A stretch of DNA of 64,000 nucleotides, from contig CP079859.1 of the NCBI GenBank assembly GCA_019339365.1, positions 2,294,001-2,358,000 on the forward strand. The letters are read 5' to 3'. Numbering within the stretch: the first letter of the stretch is position 1; the number at the start of each line of letters is the position of its first letter. Shown piece by piece: positions 37,780 through 47,191 of the stretch. The position numbers were made by a program, and so were the translations under genes. The stretch comes from Vibrio neptunius (GTDB lineage Bacteria; Pseudomonadota; Gammaproteobacteria; Enterobacterales; Vibrionaceae). The notes below the pieces were generated by a model. That model was not told where the DNA came from. It was given only the letters and a program-made list of their open reading frames with translations, and searched no databases.

Positions 37780-38751
37780 ATGTTTAAGGTACTCAAGCCA
37801 ACACTGGCAGCTTCAATCATCGCTGCGTCTTTTTCTTTCAACACTTTTGCAGCTGATCTTGAAAAAATACACTTCCTCATCCCCGGAGGTGCTGGTGGTG
37901 GCTGGGATATGACAGCACGTGGTACAGGAGATGTCCTCGTTAAGTCAGATATTGTCGATAACGTATCATTCCAAAACTTATCCGGAGGTGGTGGTGGTAA
38001 AGCCATTGCTCACCTAATTGAAACCGCTAAGCGTCAAGAAGATACGCTAATGGTGAACTCAACTCCGATCGTAGTACGCTCACTGACAGGCATTTTCCCT
38101 CAGTCATTCCGTGACTTAACGCCTGTTGCAGCCACCATTGCAGATTATGGTGCCATCGTGACCTCTGTTGATTCCAAGTACAACACATGGGAGGACGTGG
38201 TTAAAGATTTCGAATCTAACCCTCGCAAGGTCAAAATTGCCGGCGGATCCGCTCGTGGTAGTATGGACCACCTAGTGGTAGCAGCAGCCTTCAAGGGCGA
38301 CGGTTTCGATGCACGAAAAGTGCGCTATATCGCTTATGATGCAGGCGGCAAAGCTATGGCGGCTCTCCTCTCTGGCGAAACGCAACTGCTCTCAACGGGT
38401 CTCGGCGAAGTACTTGAAATGTCAAAATCAGGGCAAGTTAAGATCCTCGCGGTCACAGCGCCTAAGCGCCTAGAAGCAGCACCAAATATTCCAACTCTGA
38501 CTGAATACGGAAACGAAACCGTCTTTGCTAACTGGCGTGGATTCTTTGCCGCTCCAGGGACAAGCCAAGAAAAACTGGATGAGTGGAACACCGCACTTCA
38601 GAAAATGTATAACACCGACGAGTGGCAAGTGGTTCGAGATCGTAATGGCTGGATTGATAACTACAAGGCAGACAAAGATTTTTACGCTTTCCTTGAAGAC
38701 CAAGAAAAGCAAATGGGCGACCTGATGCGCGAGCTAGGTTTCCTTAAGTAA
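37780..38751 (+). CDS. tctC: Tripartite tricarboxylate transporter, periplasmic binding protein TctC
   Basis: Bug-family substrate-binding subunit of a TctABC secondary transporter for citrate or a similar carboxylate. 323 residues with a signal peptide (cleavage after NTFAA). Family motifs: IHFLIPGGAGGGWDMTARGTGDVL at the mature N terminus, GGSARGSMDHLV in the middle, GEVLEMSKSGQVKILAV and NWRGFFAAPGTSQEKLD. AAGGAA lies 9 bases before the ATG. First gene of tctCBA; a hairpin separates it from tctB. No tctDE two-component pair is next to it, which is the common neighbour in enterics. Confidence 0.93.
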   Translation: MFKVLKPTLAASIIAASFSFNTFAADLEKIHFLIPGGAGGGWDMTARGTGDVLVKSDIVDNVSFQNLSGGGGGKAIAHLIETAKRQEDTLMVNSTPIVVRSLTGIFPQSFRDLTPVAATIADYGAIVTSVDSKYNTWEDVVKDFESNPRKVKIAGGSARGSMDHLVVAAAFKGDGFDARKVRYIAYDAGGKAMAALLSGETQLLSTGLGEVLEMSKSGQVKILAVTAPKRLEAAPNIPTLTEYGNETVFANWRGFFAAPGTSQEKLDEWNTALQKMYNTDEWQVVRDRNGWIDNYKADKDFYAFLEDQEKQMGDLMRELGFLK

Positions 38752-38758
38752 TCCTGTC

Positions 38759-38783
38759 GAGGGCAAACTGCACTTGCCCTCTT
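38759..38783 (+). terminator. Attenuator hairpin between tctC and tctB
   Basis: Perfect 8-pair stem GAGGGCAA / TTGCCCTC with a 7-base loop, followed by TTACCTTTTTG. It probably ends most transcripts after tctC, giving more binding protein than membrane subunits. The gap to tctB is 200 bases and no gene is seen in it. Confidence 0.7.
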
Positions 38784-38951
38784 ACCTTTTTGCCGTACCT
38801 GAGACAACGACACAATCTCCTCTGTTTAGAAATAAACAGCTAAGCCTCTTTGACTAGCAGCAAATGGCTTATTGGTTAGTGATGTATGCTCATTAATCCC
38901 TCTTGTACGGCTTTTTTTCTTCCTTCAATGTGAATGCAAATGGAGTTGGAT

Positions 38952-39470
38952 ATGTCGGACTTGCCAACGAATTCTTTCAACAAAGGTCAATTTTTCTCAA
39001 AAGAGAATTTGCTTTGTCGCGATCGCGTCGGCGCTATGATCTTTCTTTTAGTATGCCTTTGTTATGGCTACCAAACATCACAAATTCCTCTTTTTCCCGG
39101 TGACGAATATGAACCCTTCACGGCTCGCACCTTGCCCACACTACTGACCTTTATCGGTATTGGTTTATCTCTGATTCTTCTGGTGACAGGTCAAGCGGAT
39201 AAATTAAGCGGCGCAGTAGTGGATTTTAACTGGAAACTGCTGATCGCTTTTCTTGCGTTAATGGCGTTTTACGGTTTAGGGCTGACTTACATTGGGTTTG
39301 TACTCGCAACGGGATTATTTCTACTCGCAGGTTTTTACCTGCTGGGTGAACGGCGGAAAAAAGTCCTGTTCGGAGCCTCTTTCCCTTTTGTCATCGCATT
39401 TTATCTGCTGCTCACCCAAGGACTGGATATTTATCTAGAACCGGGCGTCATTTTCACCATGTGGTCGTAA
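38952..39470 (+). CDS. tctB: Tripartite tricarboxylate transporter, small membrane subunit TctB
   Basis: Small four-helix membrane protein of the TctABC carrier. About 172 residues with TM segments near AMIFLLVCLCYGYQTS, LPTLLTFIGIGLSLILLVTG, LLIAFLALMAFYGLGLTYIGFVLATGLFLLAGFYLL and FPFVIAFYLLLTQGL. The start at 38952 (MSDLPTNS) has GGAG six bases upstream; two earlier in-frame ATGs (38934, 38940) do not. 17 bases before tctA. Confidence 0.85.
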   Translation: MSDLPTNSFNKGQFFSKENLLCRDRVGAMIFLLVCLCYGYQTSQIPLFPGDEYEPFTARTLPTLLTFIGIGLSLILLVTGQADKLSGAVVDFNWKLLIAFLALMAFYGLGLTYIGFVLATGLFLLAGFYLLGERRKKVLFGASFPFVIAFYLLLTQGLDIYLEPGVIFTMWS

Positions 39471-39487
39471 ACAGTAAGGAATAGCAA

Positions 39488-41014
39488 ATGTTAGATGGAA
39501 TCTTACAAGGTCTTTCGACCGCAGTGATGCCGATGAACATCATGATGGTGATCGTCGGTTGTTTCGTTGGTACTTTCATCGGTATGTTGCCTGGCCTTGG
39601 CCCAATTTCAGCCATCGCTTTGATGATACCCATTACGTACGGCTTAGATCCTTCATCAGGTCTAATTTTAATGGCAGGTGTGTATTACGGTGCGGTATTT
39701 GGTGGCTCGACTTCTTCTATTCTGATCAACGCTCCGGGTTGTTCTTCTACCGTTGTGACCGCTTTTGATGGCTACCCAATGGCGCAGAAAGGTCAGGCTG
39801 GTAAAGCACTTGCTCTGGCTGCCTACTCGTCATTTACAGGTGGTACCCTATCCGCGATTATGCTGCTTGTCGCGGCTCCTGCTCTGGCAAGCGTGTCACT
39901 TAGCTTCCAGTCTTCTGACTACTTCGCACTGATGCTATTAGGCTTGTCAGCTGTTGCCGCTTTTGCTGGTAAAGGTCAGGTAATCAAAGCTTGGATGATG
40001 ACCATTCTAGGCTTAATGCTCTCCACGGTAGGTATCGATAAAGGCGTGGGAGTAGAACGCTTTACGTTTGGACTGACAGACTTAATGGATGGATTCAGCT
40101 TCCTGCTTTTAGCTATGGCGACTTTTGCATTAGGCGAGACCTTAATGGGCATCCTTAAACCAGAAAAAGACACTCGCAACGAAGAACAAAGCAAAATGAG
40201 TGACATTGGCAGCATGAAAGTCACCAAAGAGGAAATCAAAGAGGTCGCGCCTGTTTCGATTCGTTCTTCTATATTGGGCTTCTTTACCGGCGTGTTGCCA
40301 GGCGCTGGTGCAACTATCGCAGCCTTTCTGAGCTATGGTATGGAACGTAACCTAGCACCTAAAGATAAAAAAGAACAATTTGGTAAAGGCAGCATCCGCG
40401 GGTTGGTTGCTCCAGAGTCAGCGAACAATGCAGCATCAAGTGGCTCATTTGTACCGCTTTTAACCTTGGGTATTCCGGGTTCAGGCACAACAGCGATCAT
40501 GTTAGGCGCACTGATTGCTTATGGTATCCAACCGGGCCCACGTCTGTTTGTCGAGCATCCTGACGTCTTCTGGTCAGTTATCATCTCGATGTACTTTGGT
40601 AACATTGTTTTAGTGATTCTCAACTTGCCACTGATTCCTTATATTTCCAAGTTGTTGGCAGTCCCTAGAACCGTGCTATTACCAATGATTTTGTTCTTCT
40701 CTATTACTGGTGTTTACCTAGTGTCATTCAACACTATGGATGTCTTCATCATGTTGTTGATTGCGATGGGTGCCATTGCACTGAGGCTAGCTAATTTCCC
40801 TCTCGCTCCACTGTTGCTTGGTTTTATCCTTGGCGGATTGATGGAAGAGAACTTACGTCGGGCATTAATGATCAGTGACGGAGAACTCAGCTTCCTATGG
40901 GAAAGACCTATTTCAATGACCTTTACCGTGTTAGCCGTATTGGTATTGTTTAGCCCTATTCTCGTTAAGCTGTTTCAAAGACTAAAACCTAGTCCGGTTA
41001 AAGCGGAGCAATAA
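39488..41014 (+). CDS. tctA: Tripartite tricarboxylate transporter, large membrane subunit TctA
   Basis: Main permease of the carrier, driven by an ion gradient. 508 residues and about a dozen TM segments. Two TctA signature repeats are seen: GMLPGLGPISAIALMIPITYGLDPSSGLILMAGVYYGAVFGGS with SILINAPG, and GVLPGAGATIAAFLSYGMER followed by GVLAPESANNAASSG-like APESANNAASSGSFVPLLTLGIPGSGTTA. Length and order match the family. Ends the operon; a terminator follows. Confidence 0.95.
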   Translation: MLDGILQGLSTAVMPMNIMMVIVGCFVGTFIGMLPGLGPISAIALMIPITYGLDPSSGLILMAGVYYGAVFGGSTSSILINAPGCSSTVVTAFDGYPMAQKGQAGKALALAAYSSFTGGTLSAIMLLVAAPALASVSLSFQSSDYFALMLLGLSAVAAFAGKGQVIKAWMMTILGLMLSTVGIDKGVGVERFTFGLTDLMDGFSFLLLAMATFALGETLMGILKPEKDTRNEEQSKMSDIGSMKVTKEEIKEVAPVSIRSSILGFFTGVLPGAGATIAAFLSYGMERNLAPKDKKEQFGKGSIRGLVAPESANNAASSGSFVPLLTLGIPGSGTTAIMLGALIAYGIQPGPRLFVEHPDVFWSVIISMYFGNIVLVILNLPLIPYISKLLAVPRTVLLPMILFFSITGVYLVSFNTMDVFIMLLIAMGAIALRLANFPLAPLLLGFILGGLMEENLRRALMISDGELSFLWERPISMTFTVLAVLVLFSPILVKLFQRLKPSPVKAEQ

Positions 41015-41025
41015 ACACCCATTCT

Positions 41026-41048
41026 AAGGAGGCAATTTAGCCTCCTTT
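41026..41048 (+). terminator. Terminator of the tctCBA operon
   Basis: AAGGAGGC / GCCTCCTT, eight pairs around an ATTTA-type loop, followed by TGTTACC. Placed 12 bases after the tctA stop. Confidence 0.75.
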
Positions 41049-41059
41049 GTTACCTCTAT

Positions 41060-41092
41060 TTGCCAACACTATCATTTAGAGTTTATACTCTA
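41060..41092 (+). promoter_or_regulatory. Promoter with overlapping operator for the TolC/HlyD/ABC-2 operon
   Basis: A -35 like TTGCCA (41060-41065) and a -10 TATACT (41084-41089) are 18 bp apart. The -10 is covered by an inverted repeat TAGAGT-TTAT-ACTCTA (41077-41092), and another TAGAGTT half-site lies at 41103-41109. This looks like a repressor site of TetR or MarR type; no regulator gene for it lies nearby. Confidence 0.55.
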
Positions 41093-41116
41093 ATTTTTAC
41101 AAGTAGAGTTCATTGT

Positions 41117-42543
41117 ATGTCGCTGCGTCCTATTGCCTTGATAATTGGCTGCCTTAGCTCATTCCCGTTTGCAGCCCATTCTGCGGCAATCAGTTTTAGT
41201 GAAGCTTGGCAGCTATTGCAAAACGAAAATAATTCGTTAGCTGCACAAAGAGCGAATGTTGACCGATATCAACACTTAGAAAATGCGACGGCTAACCTGA
41301 ACCTACCATCAGTGACGATTGGGGCAAACTACACGCGCTTAGATACCGATGTCACTCTATCGGGCAACCAATTGATTGAAAGTACTAATGGCACCTTACC
41401 CAGTGTTGGTAGTCTCTCACTCCCTCCTTCATTACTCTCAGGGCTCGGTCAACTGTTTACCGAGCTAGGCAATACAACGTCTACGATTACCCAACGGGAC
41501 ATTTTTACGTCTTCTATCAGAGCCATTTGGCCTATTTTTACTGGTGGTCGAATTACTGCAGCACAATCAGCCGCACAAGGTAAATCAGAGGAAGCGCAAA
41601 GCCAACTCGCGATGGAGACTCAAGCGCGATACGAAGACTTAAGCAAATACTATTTTAGTGTCTTGCTAGCGAAAGAAGTGGTCGAGACACGCAAGTTGGT
41701 AGAAAGCGGCTTAAAAACACACAGGGACAACGCACTTAAATTAGAGCAGCAGGGACAAATTGCTCGAGTTGAACGCCTTCAAGCGGAATCCGCACTCGAT
41801 CAAGCGACCATCGAGCGCAAGAAGGCACAAAAGAATCTTGATATCGCACAGACAGCGCTGACTCAAATACTCAGCCAATCTTCAACGGTTGAGCCTCGCG
41901 ATCATCTGTTTATCAACGACACACTCCCCCAATGGACGCATTCATTAACCAAACTCTCATCACCTACCCGGGTTTGTCGTTGCTTGATGCAAAAGAGAAG
42001 CAGGCACGGAGTCTGATCAAAGCAGAAAAAGGCAAATATTACCCTGAGGTCTACCTGTATGGTGATTACAGCCTGCATGAAGACGACTCACTCGCTAGTC
42101 AGATGAAACCAGATTGGCTGGTTGGCGTTGGTGTCAGTATTCCACTCATTGAGTCAACCGGTCGCTCGGATCAAGTTAAAGCGGCTCATAGTGCTGTATC
42201 TCAAGTGCAGTACCTCAAAGCACAAGCCAAACAAGATTTAACCGTGCTAGTACAAAAGACTTATCTAGAAGCGCAGCAAGCTCAGGAAGAAGTGCTCGGA
42301 CTTAACTCCAGCATTGAGCTGGCTGAAGAGAACATCAAACTACGAGAGAAAGCTTTTTCTCAAGGCCTTTCTACCTCGACGGACGTCGTTGATGCTCAGC
42401 TTTACTTAGCCAGTGTCCAGACACAGAAATCAGCTGCAAGCTTTAACTACTTAATATCATTATCAAAGCTTCTTGCCTTATCGAGCGAAATGAACACATT
42501 TCAGCAATATCAGCAAACCTCTATCAACACTTCAAACCTTTAG
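41117..42543 (+). CDS. TolC-family outer-membrane efflux protein (frame broken in a C run)
   Basis: Outer-membrane channel for the export system encoded downstream. Starts MSLRPIALIIGC with a signal peptide (cleavage near AHSAA). Two OEP halves: ISFSEAWQLLQNENNSLAAQRANVDR ... ARYEDLSKYYFSVLLAKEVVETRKLV, and YPGLSLLDAKEKQA ... VGVGVSIPLIESTGRSDQVKAAHSAV ... FSQGLSTSTDVVDAQLYLASVQ. The frame breaks at the C run 41926-41930 (five C; six would read LPPMDAFINQTL). Reconstructed length about 475. Nine bases before the HlyD-like gene. Confidence 0.87.
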
Positions 42544-42552
42544 GATATCAAG

Positions 42553-43526
42553 ATGAAAAAAGCCAAACCAATTGTCCTGACTGTTGCCGCTTTAGCCATA
42601 TCGTCTTGGATCGGGTATCGCTTCTATCAGGCTTATCAACCAAAGCCAGTGCGTCTGCAGGGGCAAATTGAATCGCAACAATACAGTATTTCTTCCAAGG
42701 TACCGGGACGTATCGATCAGGTGCTGGTTCGCAAAGGTGACAAAGTAGAAAAAGGCGAGTTGATTTTCACTCTTCATAGCCCAGAAATAGAGGCTAAACT
42801 GGAACAAGCCATTGCTGGTCAGAAGGCCGCAGGCGCACTCGCTCAAGAAGCAGAAAAAGGCGCAAGAATACAGCAAATTCAAGCGGCAAAAGACCAATGG
42901 CAGAAAGCCAAAGCCGCCTCTCAATTAATGGAGAAGACCTACCTTCGGGTTAATAATCTCTACAAAGATGGCGTTGTCGCTGAACAAAAGCGCGATGAAG
43001 CCAAAACCCAATGGGATGCAGCAAAATACACCGAAAGTGCCGCCTATCAAATGTACCAGATGGCTCATGAAGGCGCTCGCGACGAAACCAAGGTTGCGGC
43101 TGCAGAAAAGCACGCATGGCAGCAGGCGCCGTTGCCGAAGTCGAAGCTTATGCACAAGACACACAAATCGAAAGCTGGTTTGAAGGGGAAGTCTCACAAG
43201 TACTATTGCAAAGTGGTGAGCTGGCTCCTCAAGGTTTTCCTGTCGTGACCGTCATTGATACGAACGACTCCTGGGCAGTACTGAATGTCCGCGAGGATCA
43301 GCTTCGTCATTTTACTAAAGGTCAGCGATTCAATGCTTATTTACCCGCACTTGGCCATTCACTGGAATTTGAAGTGACACATATCGCCGTCATGGGTGAC
43401 TTTGCCACTTGGCGTTCAACCGATGCCTCACAAGGCTTCGACTTGCGCACATTTGAGGTCGAGGCTCGCCCATTGGCGCACAAGGATACCCTGCGCATGG
43501 GTATGAGCTTAGTTGTTGAGTTGTAA
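42553..43526 (+). CDS. HlyD-family membrane-fusion (periplasmic adaptor) protein (frame broken)
   Basis: Bridges the inner-membrane permeases to the TolC-like channel. About 324 residues: an N-terminal TM (VLTVAALAISSWIGYRFY), the biotinyl-lipoyl half motif SISSKVPGRIDQVLVRKGDKVEKGELIFTL, a coiled coil (about 75-180), and the second half FEGEVSQVLLQSGELAPQGFPVVTVIDTNDSWAVLNVRE. One base is missing around 43115, between AEKHA and MAAGAVAEVEAYAQ; unlike the other breaks this is not in a long homopolymer (CC to C would suffice). This is the EmrA/YhiI-like class. Confidence 0.87.
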
Positions 43527-43527
43527 C

Positions 43528-44688
43528 ATGGCTAATTTATTCGCCACGCAGTGGCGCATACTGCAACGAGACCGATGGCTGCTCTCGTGTCTGACATGGA
43601 TACCGCTTGTTTTGGTCGTATCAATCTGGGCGATATTCTCTCAAGGTATCGCAAGAGACCTCCCCATTGGCATTGTCGATTTATCCCACAGTCAACTTTC
43701 AAGACAGCTTAGTCGCAACTATGATGCGACCTCCACGTTGTCTGTCGCTCATCACTTTACTGATATTTCCCAAGCAAAGCATGCATTGGTTTCAAGCCAA
43801 GTGTATGCATACGTGATTATTCCGAATAATTTTGACAAAGACATCTATCGCGGCCTGCCTCCAAAGGTGAGTGCATTCTACAACAGCCAAACGATATTGA
43901 TTGGTAAGCTAATCAGCTCAGCGTTATTGCAAGCCCACACGACATTCAATGCGCACATTGATGCATCAAAAGCACTTGCCAAAGGAAACCATACCTTGGG
44001 CTCTGCAGTAGGCAATGCACTTCCAGTGCAAACGCAAATTACACCTCTGTTTAACAAAAACACCAACTACGCTCAATTCCTAGTTTCTGCCATTGTTCCA
44101 GCTTTGTGGCAAATCATCATCGTGGTTTCAACCATATTAGTGTTGACCGCCAATCACAGAGACAGAGGTTTGGCTCATTGGTTAAACAGAGCCCCAACCA
44201 CACAGTGGTTTTACACATTGCTGCCTTATTTCCCCGTATTTATGGCGCAAGGTTTCACTTTTCTTTGCTGGTTTTATCTGGGTTTTGATTGGCCAATGAA
44301 TGGCAGTTTACTGGTGCTGATGTTTGCTCAAGGGCTGACAGTGATAGCCTGTATGATCATGGGCAGTTTTTTCTTCTTTTTAACACTCGACCCTGCGCGC
44401 GCAATGAGTTTTGCAGGGGCATTTACTGCGCCCAGTTTTGCTTTTATGGGCATCACTTTTCCAGTCACTGACATGAACCCAATCGCACAGTTCTGGCGAA
44501 GTTTGCTCCCTATCAGCCATTACATCGAGGCTCAAGTAAGCCAAGTCAGCTATGGGCAACTTGGGGTTACCACGGCGCTACATCTGTTACCAATGTTAGG
44601 GTACCTGTTGCCTGCATTACTATCGGTATTTTTGATCAACAAGCATCTATCCCACCATCACAGCCTCAATATAAAGGGGGCCAAATGA
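43528..44688 (+). CDS. ABC-2 type permease, first of two
   Basis: Inner-membrane permease of an export system. 386 residues from MANLFATQWRIL, right after the adaptor stop. ABC-2 (PF12698-like) layout: an N-terminal TM, a large extracytoplasmic domain (ARDLPIGIVDLSHSQLSRQLSRNYDAT, AYVIIPNNFDKDIYRGLPPKVSAFYNSQ), then five TM segments with FAQGLTVIACMIMGSFFFFLTLDPARAMSFAGAFTAPSFAFMGITFP. No ATPase gene is in the operon. Overlaps the next permease by 4 bases (ATGA). Confidence 0.88.
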   Translation: MANLFATQWRILQRDRWLLSCLTWIPLVLVVSIWAIFSQGIARDLPIGIVDLSHSQLSRQLSRNYDATSTLSVAHHFTDISQAKHALVSSQVYAYVIIPNNFDKDIYRGLPPKVSAFYNSQTILIGKLISSALLQAHTTFNAHIDASKALAKGNHTLGSAVGNALPVQTQITPLFNKNTNYAQFLVSAIVPALWQIIIVVSTILVLTANHRDRGLAHWLNRAPTTQWFYTLLPYFPVFMAQGFTFLCWFYLGFDWPMNGSLLVLMFAQGLTVIACMIMGSFFFFLTLDPARAMSFAGAFTAPSFAFMGITFPVTDMNPIAQFWRSLLPISHYIEAQVSQVSYGQLGVTTALHLLPMLGYLLPALLSVFLINKHLSHHHSLNIKGAK

Positions 44689-45807
44689 CATTCAAAGAAG
44701 TGTTCTACGCTGAACTCAAAGCGCTTCTAACAAACCCGGTTGTAATGCTCACGGTATTTGGAGGTGTTGTGTTTTATTCTTTCCTCTACCCGCTCCCGTA
44801 TAGCCAACAAACCCCGAGAGAGCAAAAAATCAGCATTGTCAACCTTGATCAAAGCCAGATAAGCTTCAAACTGGAACGCATGGTGGATGCGACACCACAA
44901 GCGAAGGTTGTTCAACGAGATTACACCATCGAATCAGCTCACCAAGCCTTTCTCAACGGTGAGGTGAGCGGCTTTCTAGTCATTCCAGAGCATTTCTATA
45001 AAGACTTATTGCTCGGTAAAAGCCCAACGCTATCCTTTGCCGGCGATGCTTCCTATTTTCTGGTTTACGGCACCATCGTTGAGGGATTGGCCCAGGCTGG
45101 TGGAACACTGGCCGCGCAAACTAAGGTCTCTCGTTTGCTCTTGGACGGCACCCCTATGGCGTTGGCGAGTGAGCAATATGCTGTAACCACACTCAATCTG
45201 AAACCAACATTTAATCCGCGTCTCGGTTATATCGATTACGTTGTTCCCGCGGTGTTTGTTCTCATTCTGCAGCAGACAATGGCGATGGCTTCTGGCTTGG
45301 TGACAGGCAGCCAAAAAAACGGGACAGGTTATTGGAGCGCAACCCAACCCATCACACTGCTTCTGGTTAGATTCAGCCTGCTTATCGGTATTTACTATCT
45401 CCTGAGCATGTTCTACTTCGGGGAAAGTTTCTCGATGCATGGCGTCAACCAACTCGCCAATATCACTCAGCTAGCGGCGTTATTGTTCCCATTTCTTTTT
45501 GCATCCTGCGCCATCGGCATCTGGCTCGGTACAATCGTTCCAAGACGAGAGCTCGTCACCTTGGTGGTACTCATAAGCTCTATGCCTTTAATTTTCAGTG
45601 CAGGCTTTATCTGGCCATTAGAAAGTATCCCAACACCGATAATCTGGATATCACAACTTTTTCCTAGCACTCCCGCTATTCAGGGGTTTCTCGCATTGAA
45701 TCAAATGGGGGCCACTTGGGATCAGATTTCCTCCCAATGGATTTTACTCTGTCTCCAGTGCGTTTTATGGGGGGCTAGCCTTAGTTAGCTATCGGAAATG
45801 GCGTTAA
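44685..45807 (+). CDS. ABC-2 type permease, second of two (frame broken at its C terminus)
   Basis: Paralogue of the previous permease with the same layout: ISIVNLDQSQISFKLERMVDATPQAKV and GFLVIPEHFYKDLLLGKSPTLSFAGDASYF in the extracytoplasmic part, then TM segments including DYVVPAVFVLILQQTMAMASGLVTG and LVVLISSMPLIFSAGFIWPLESIP. The end is disturbed: the G run at 45769-45774 has six G; with five the frame reads LWGLALVSYRKWR and stops at 45807 rather than 45788. The two permeases probably form a heterodimer. Confidence 0.85.
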
Positions 45808-45982
45808 CCAAGGTTAAAGTCATGTCAGCGCTCACTGCATATGCAATAGTAAACTCTGGCCGACATCAGATTTTGCTTAGTTAGCCATAGAATCGATCAA
45901 CTGATGCAAATGGCAGGTTAGAATCTATGATCGGTTCTATATCCTAGAATCCAATTAAGCCTCATCACAAGCAATATCCAAT
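45808..45982. other. Gap between the ABC-2 operon and the EAL remnant
   Basis: No gene is seen. It contains a loose long-range inverted repeat AGAATCGATC (near 45889) and GATCGGTTCT (near 45940), one mismatch, whose meaning is unknown. Confidence 0.3.
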
Positions 45983-46224
45983 ATGAATAAAACAGCACCT
46001 TTGCTCAATTTAACTTTTGAAACCAAATCTCTGCTTGCTTATGTATTGATACCGCTTGTCATTGTATTCCCTGCCTCACTTTATCTCGCCTATCAGGGAA
46101 TTAACGACAGTCTAAAAAACATCGCTAAGTTCAGTATCTCGGCGAAATGAACGTTTCCTATCTGCAAGGTTACTATTTTTCTCAGCCTCTAGAATTAGAG
46201 ACGCTAAAACAATCGTGGTTATAA
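45983..46224 (+). pseudogene. Remnant of a membrane EAL-domain c-di-GMP phosphodiesterase
   Basis: The ATG at 45983 starts MNKTAPLLNLTFETKSL with a TM segment (LLAYVLIPLVIVFPASLYLAY), the N terminus of a membrane signalling protein; this frame stops at 46148. Overlapping it in another frame, from about 46129 to 46224, is the typical tail of an EAL domain: YLGEMNVSYLQGYYFSQPLELE (the QGY and P motif). The whole middle, including the EAL catalytic residues, is missing. Unlike other broken genes here this is a large internal deletion, so it is a true pseudogene. Confidence 0.65.
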
Positions 46225-46255
46225 AATGCGCCAGTGCGACACACGGGCGCTATTT

Positions 46256-46701
46256 TTAAAACCCTCGCCGTTTCCAAAACTCACCCTCATCACGGCTGTA
46301 TATATCAAACGTTTTATCAGCGATGAGCTTGCCGCTCATTTCGATAGTCATTCGCCACTTGCCAATATTGGAGTCAAAGCCGTGAATCGGATCCAATAGT
46401 TGGATGGTATCACCGAGATAAAAATCCCAGTCGTTACTGCCAATGTGCAAATCACCTGTAAAAGGATCCAACACTTGGCCCTTTTCCCTAACACTCCGGG
46501 GTGTTCAATACAGTACTCGATAACTTGCCCTTTGGCTTTTTTGATATTGACAATCAAACCAAATTCAATATCCGGATCGGCTGGCACTTTTGTTGTAAAT
46601 TCCTGTATCTTCGGTAGATGCTTTGCCTTAGAGTCCCACTGACTATAGATGCCGTAAGACGTCAATTCTACTATGGCTGATCTTTTCGCCATTCTTGCCA
46701 C
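46256..46701 (-). CDS. DUF3859-type protein (frame broken in an A run)
   Basis: Soluble protein of about 148 residues, function unknown. Segments MAKRSAIVELTSYGIYSQWDSKAK, DIEFGLIVNIKKAKGQVIEYCIEHPG, and after the break NDWDFYLGDTIQLLDPI and GKWRMTIEMSGKLIADKTFDI follow the DUF3859 pattern from memory. The frame breaks where the minus strand has four A (plus-strand T run 46482-46485); five would read LGKKGQVLDPFTG. The start at 46701 or 46692 overlaps the end of the P-loop gene upstream, so the two are translationally coupled. Confidence 0.75.
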
Positions 46702-47063
46702 CGTTTTTTCATTTGTTGAATAGTAACCGATGTTACCCCGTGAATATTGCCATAGTTATCTTTACACTCAATGATTTCAAACTCGGCACCGTATCGCTGT
46801 GCCATCTGATAGTAAGGCGCGATTTCCCATCTCATAACAAACGTGTTCGACACAACCACACTTTGCCCATTGAGCAAACTGTCTCGCGCCATGTACTGAC
46901 ACCAATCATGAGCCTTGGCAATATGTTCTGGTCTGAATTCATAGTCACCGTTGTCATCAACAAAATACATGTCCGCTTCGTAATGATTCACACCTAGGGT
47001 TTTAGCCAGAGTACTTTTCCCTGAGCCAGGCAAGCCGCGAACAATGGTCAGTTTTAAGGTCAT
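46671..47063 (-). CDS. Small P-loop ATP-binding protein, kinase-like
   Basis: About 130 residues. Walker A GLPGSGKSTLA lies at the N terminus, then YEADMYFVDDNGDYEF, QYMARDSLLNGQSVVVSNTF (Walker B-like) and a C-terminal helix. This arrangement resembles AAA_33/polynucleotide-kinase-type or NEDD4-binding-protein-2-like small kinases. I prefer ATG 47063 (MTLKLTIVRGLPG) to the earlier 47114, because the P-loop is then at the usual distance from the N terminus. Substrate unknown. Confidence 0.7.
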   Translation of the reverse strand: MTLKLTIVRGLPGSGKSTLAKTLGVNHYEADMYFVDDNGDYEFRPEHIAKAHDWCQYMARDSLLNGQSVVVSNTFVMRWEIAPYYQMAQRYGAEFEIIECKDNYGNIHGVTSVTIQQMKKRWQEWRKDQP

Positions 47064-47154
47064 AAAAATGGTTATATCGAATAATGAAGCGCTGATCTTA
47101 GCGTAAATAAGCATAAAAATGCTATCGACATCTCATTTCGTTTGAGTTAACTTT

Positions 47155-47170
47155 GGAAGTATAGACGTCC
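47155..47170 (+). promoter_or_regulatory. Possible MetJ operator upstream of metA
   Basis: AGACGTCC at 47163-47170 matches seven of eight bases of the met box AGACGTCT, and the preceding eight bases GGAAGTAT match weakly. It lies 21 bases before the metA start, the usual place for MetJ repression. Only one good box, so tentative. Confidence 0.35.
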
Positions 47171-47191
47171 AAAAAGCTTAGGGAGAAAGCT

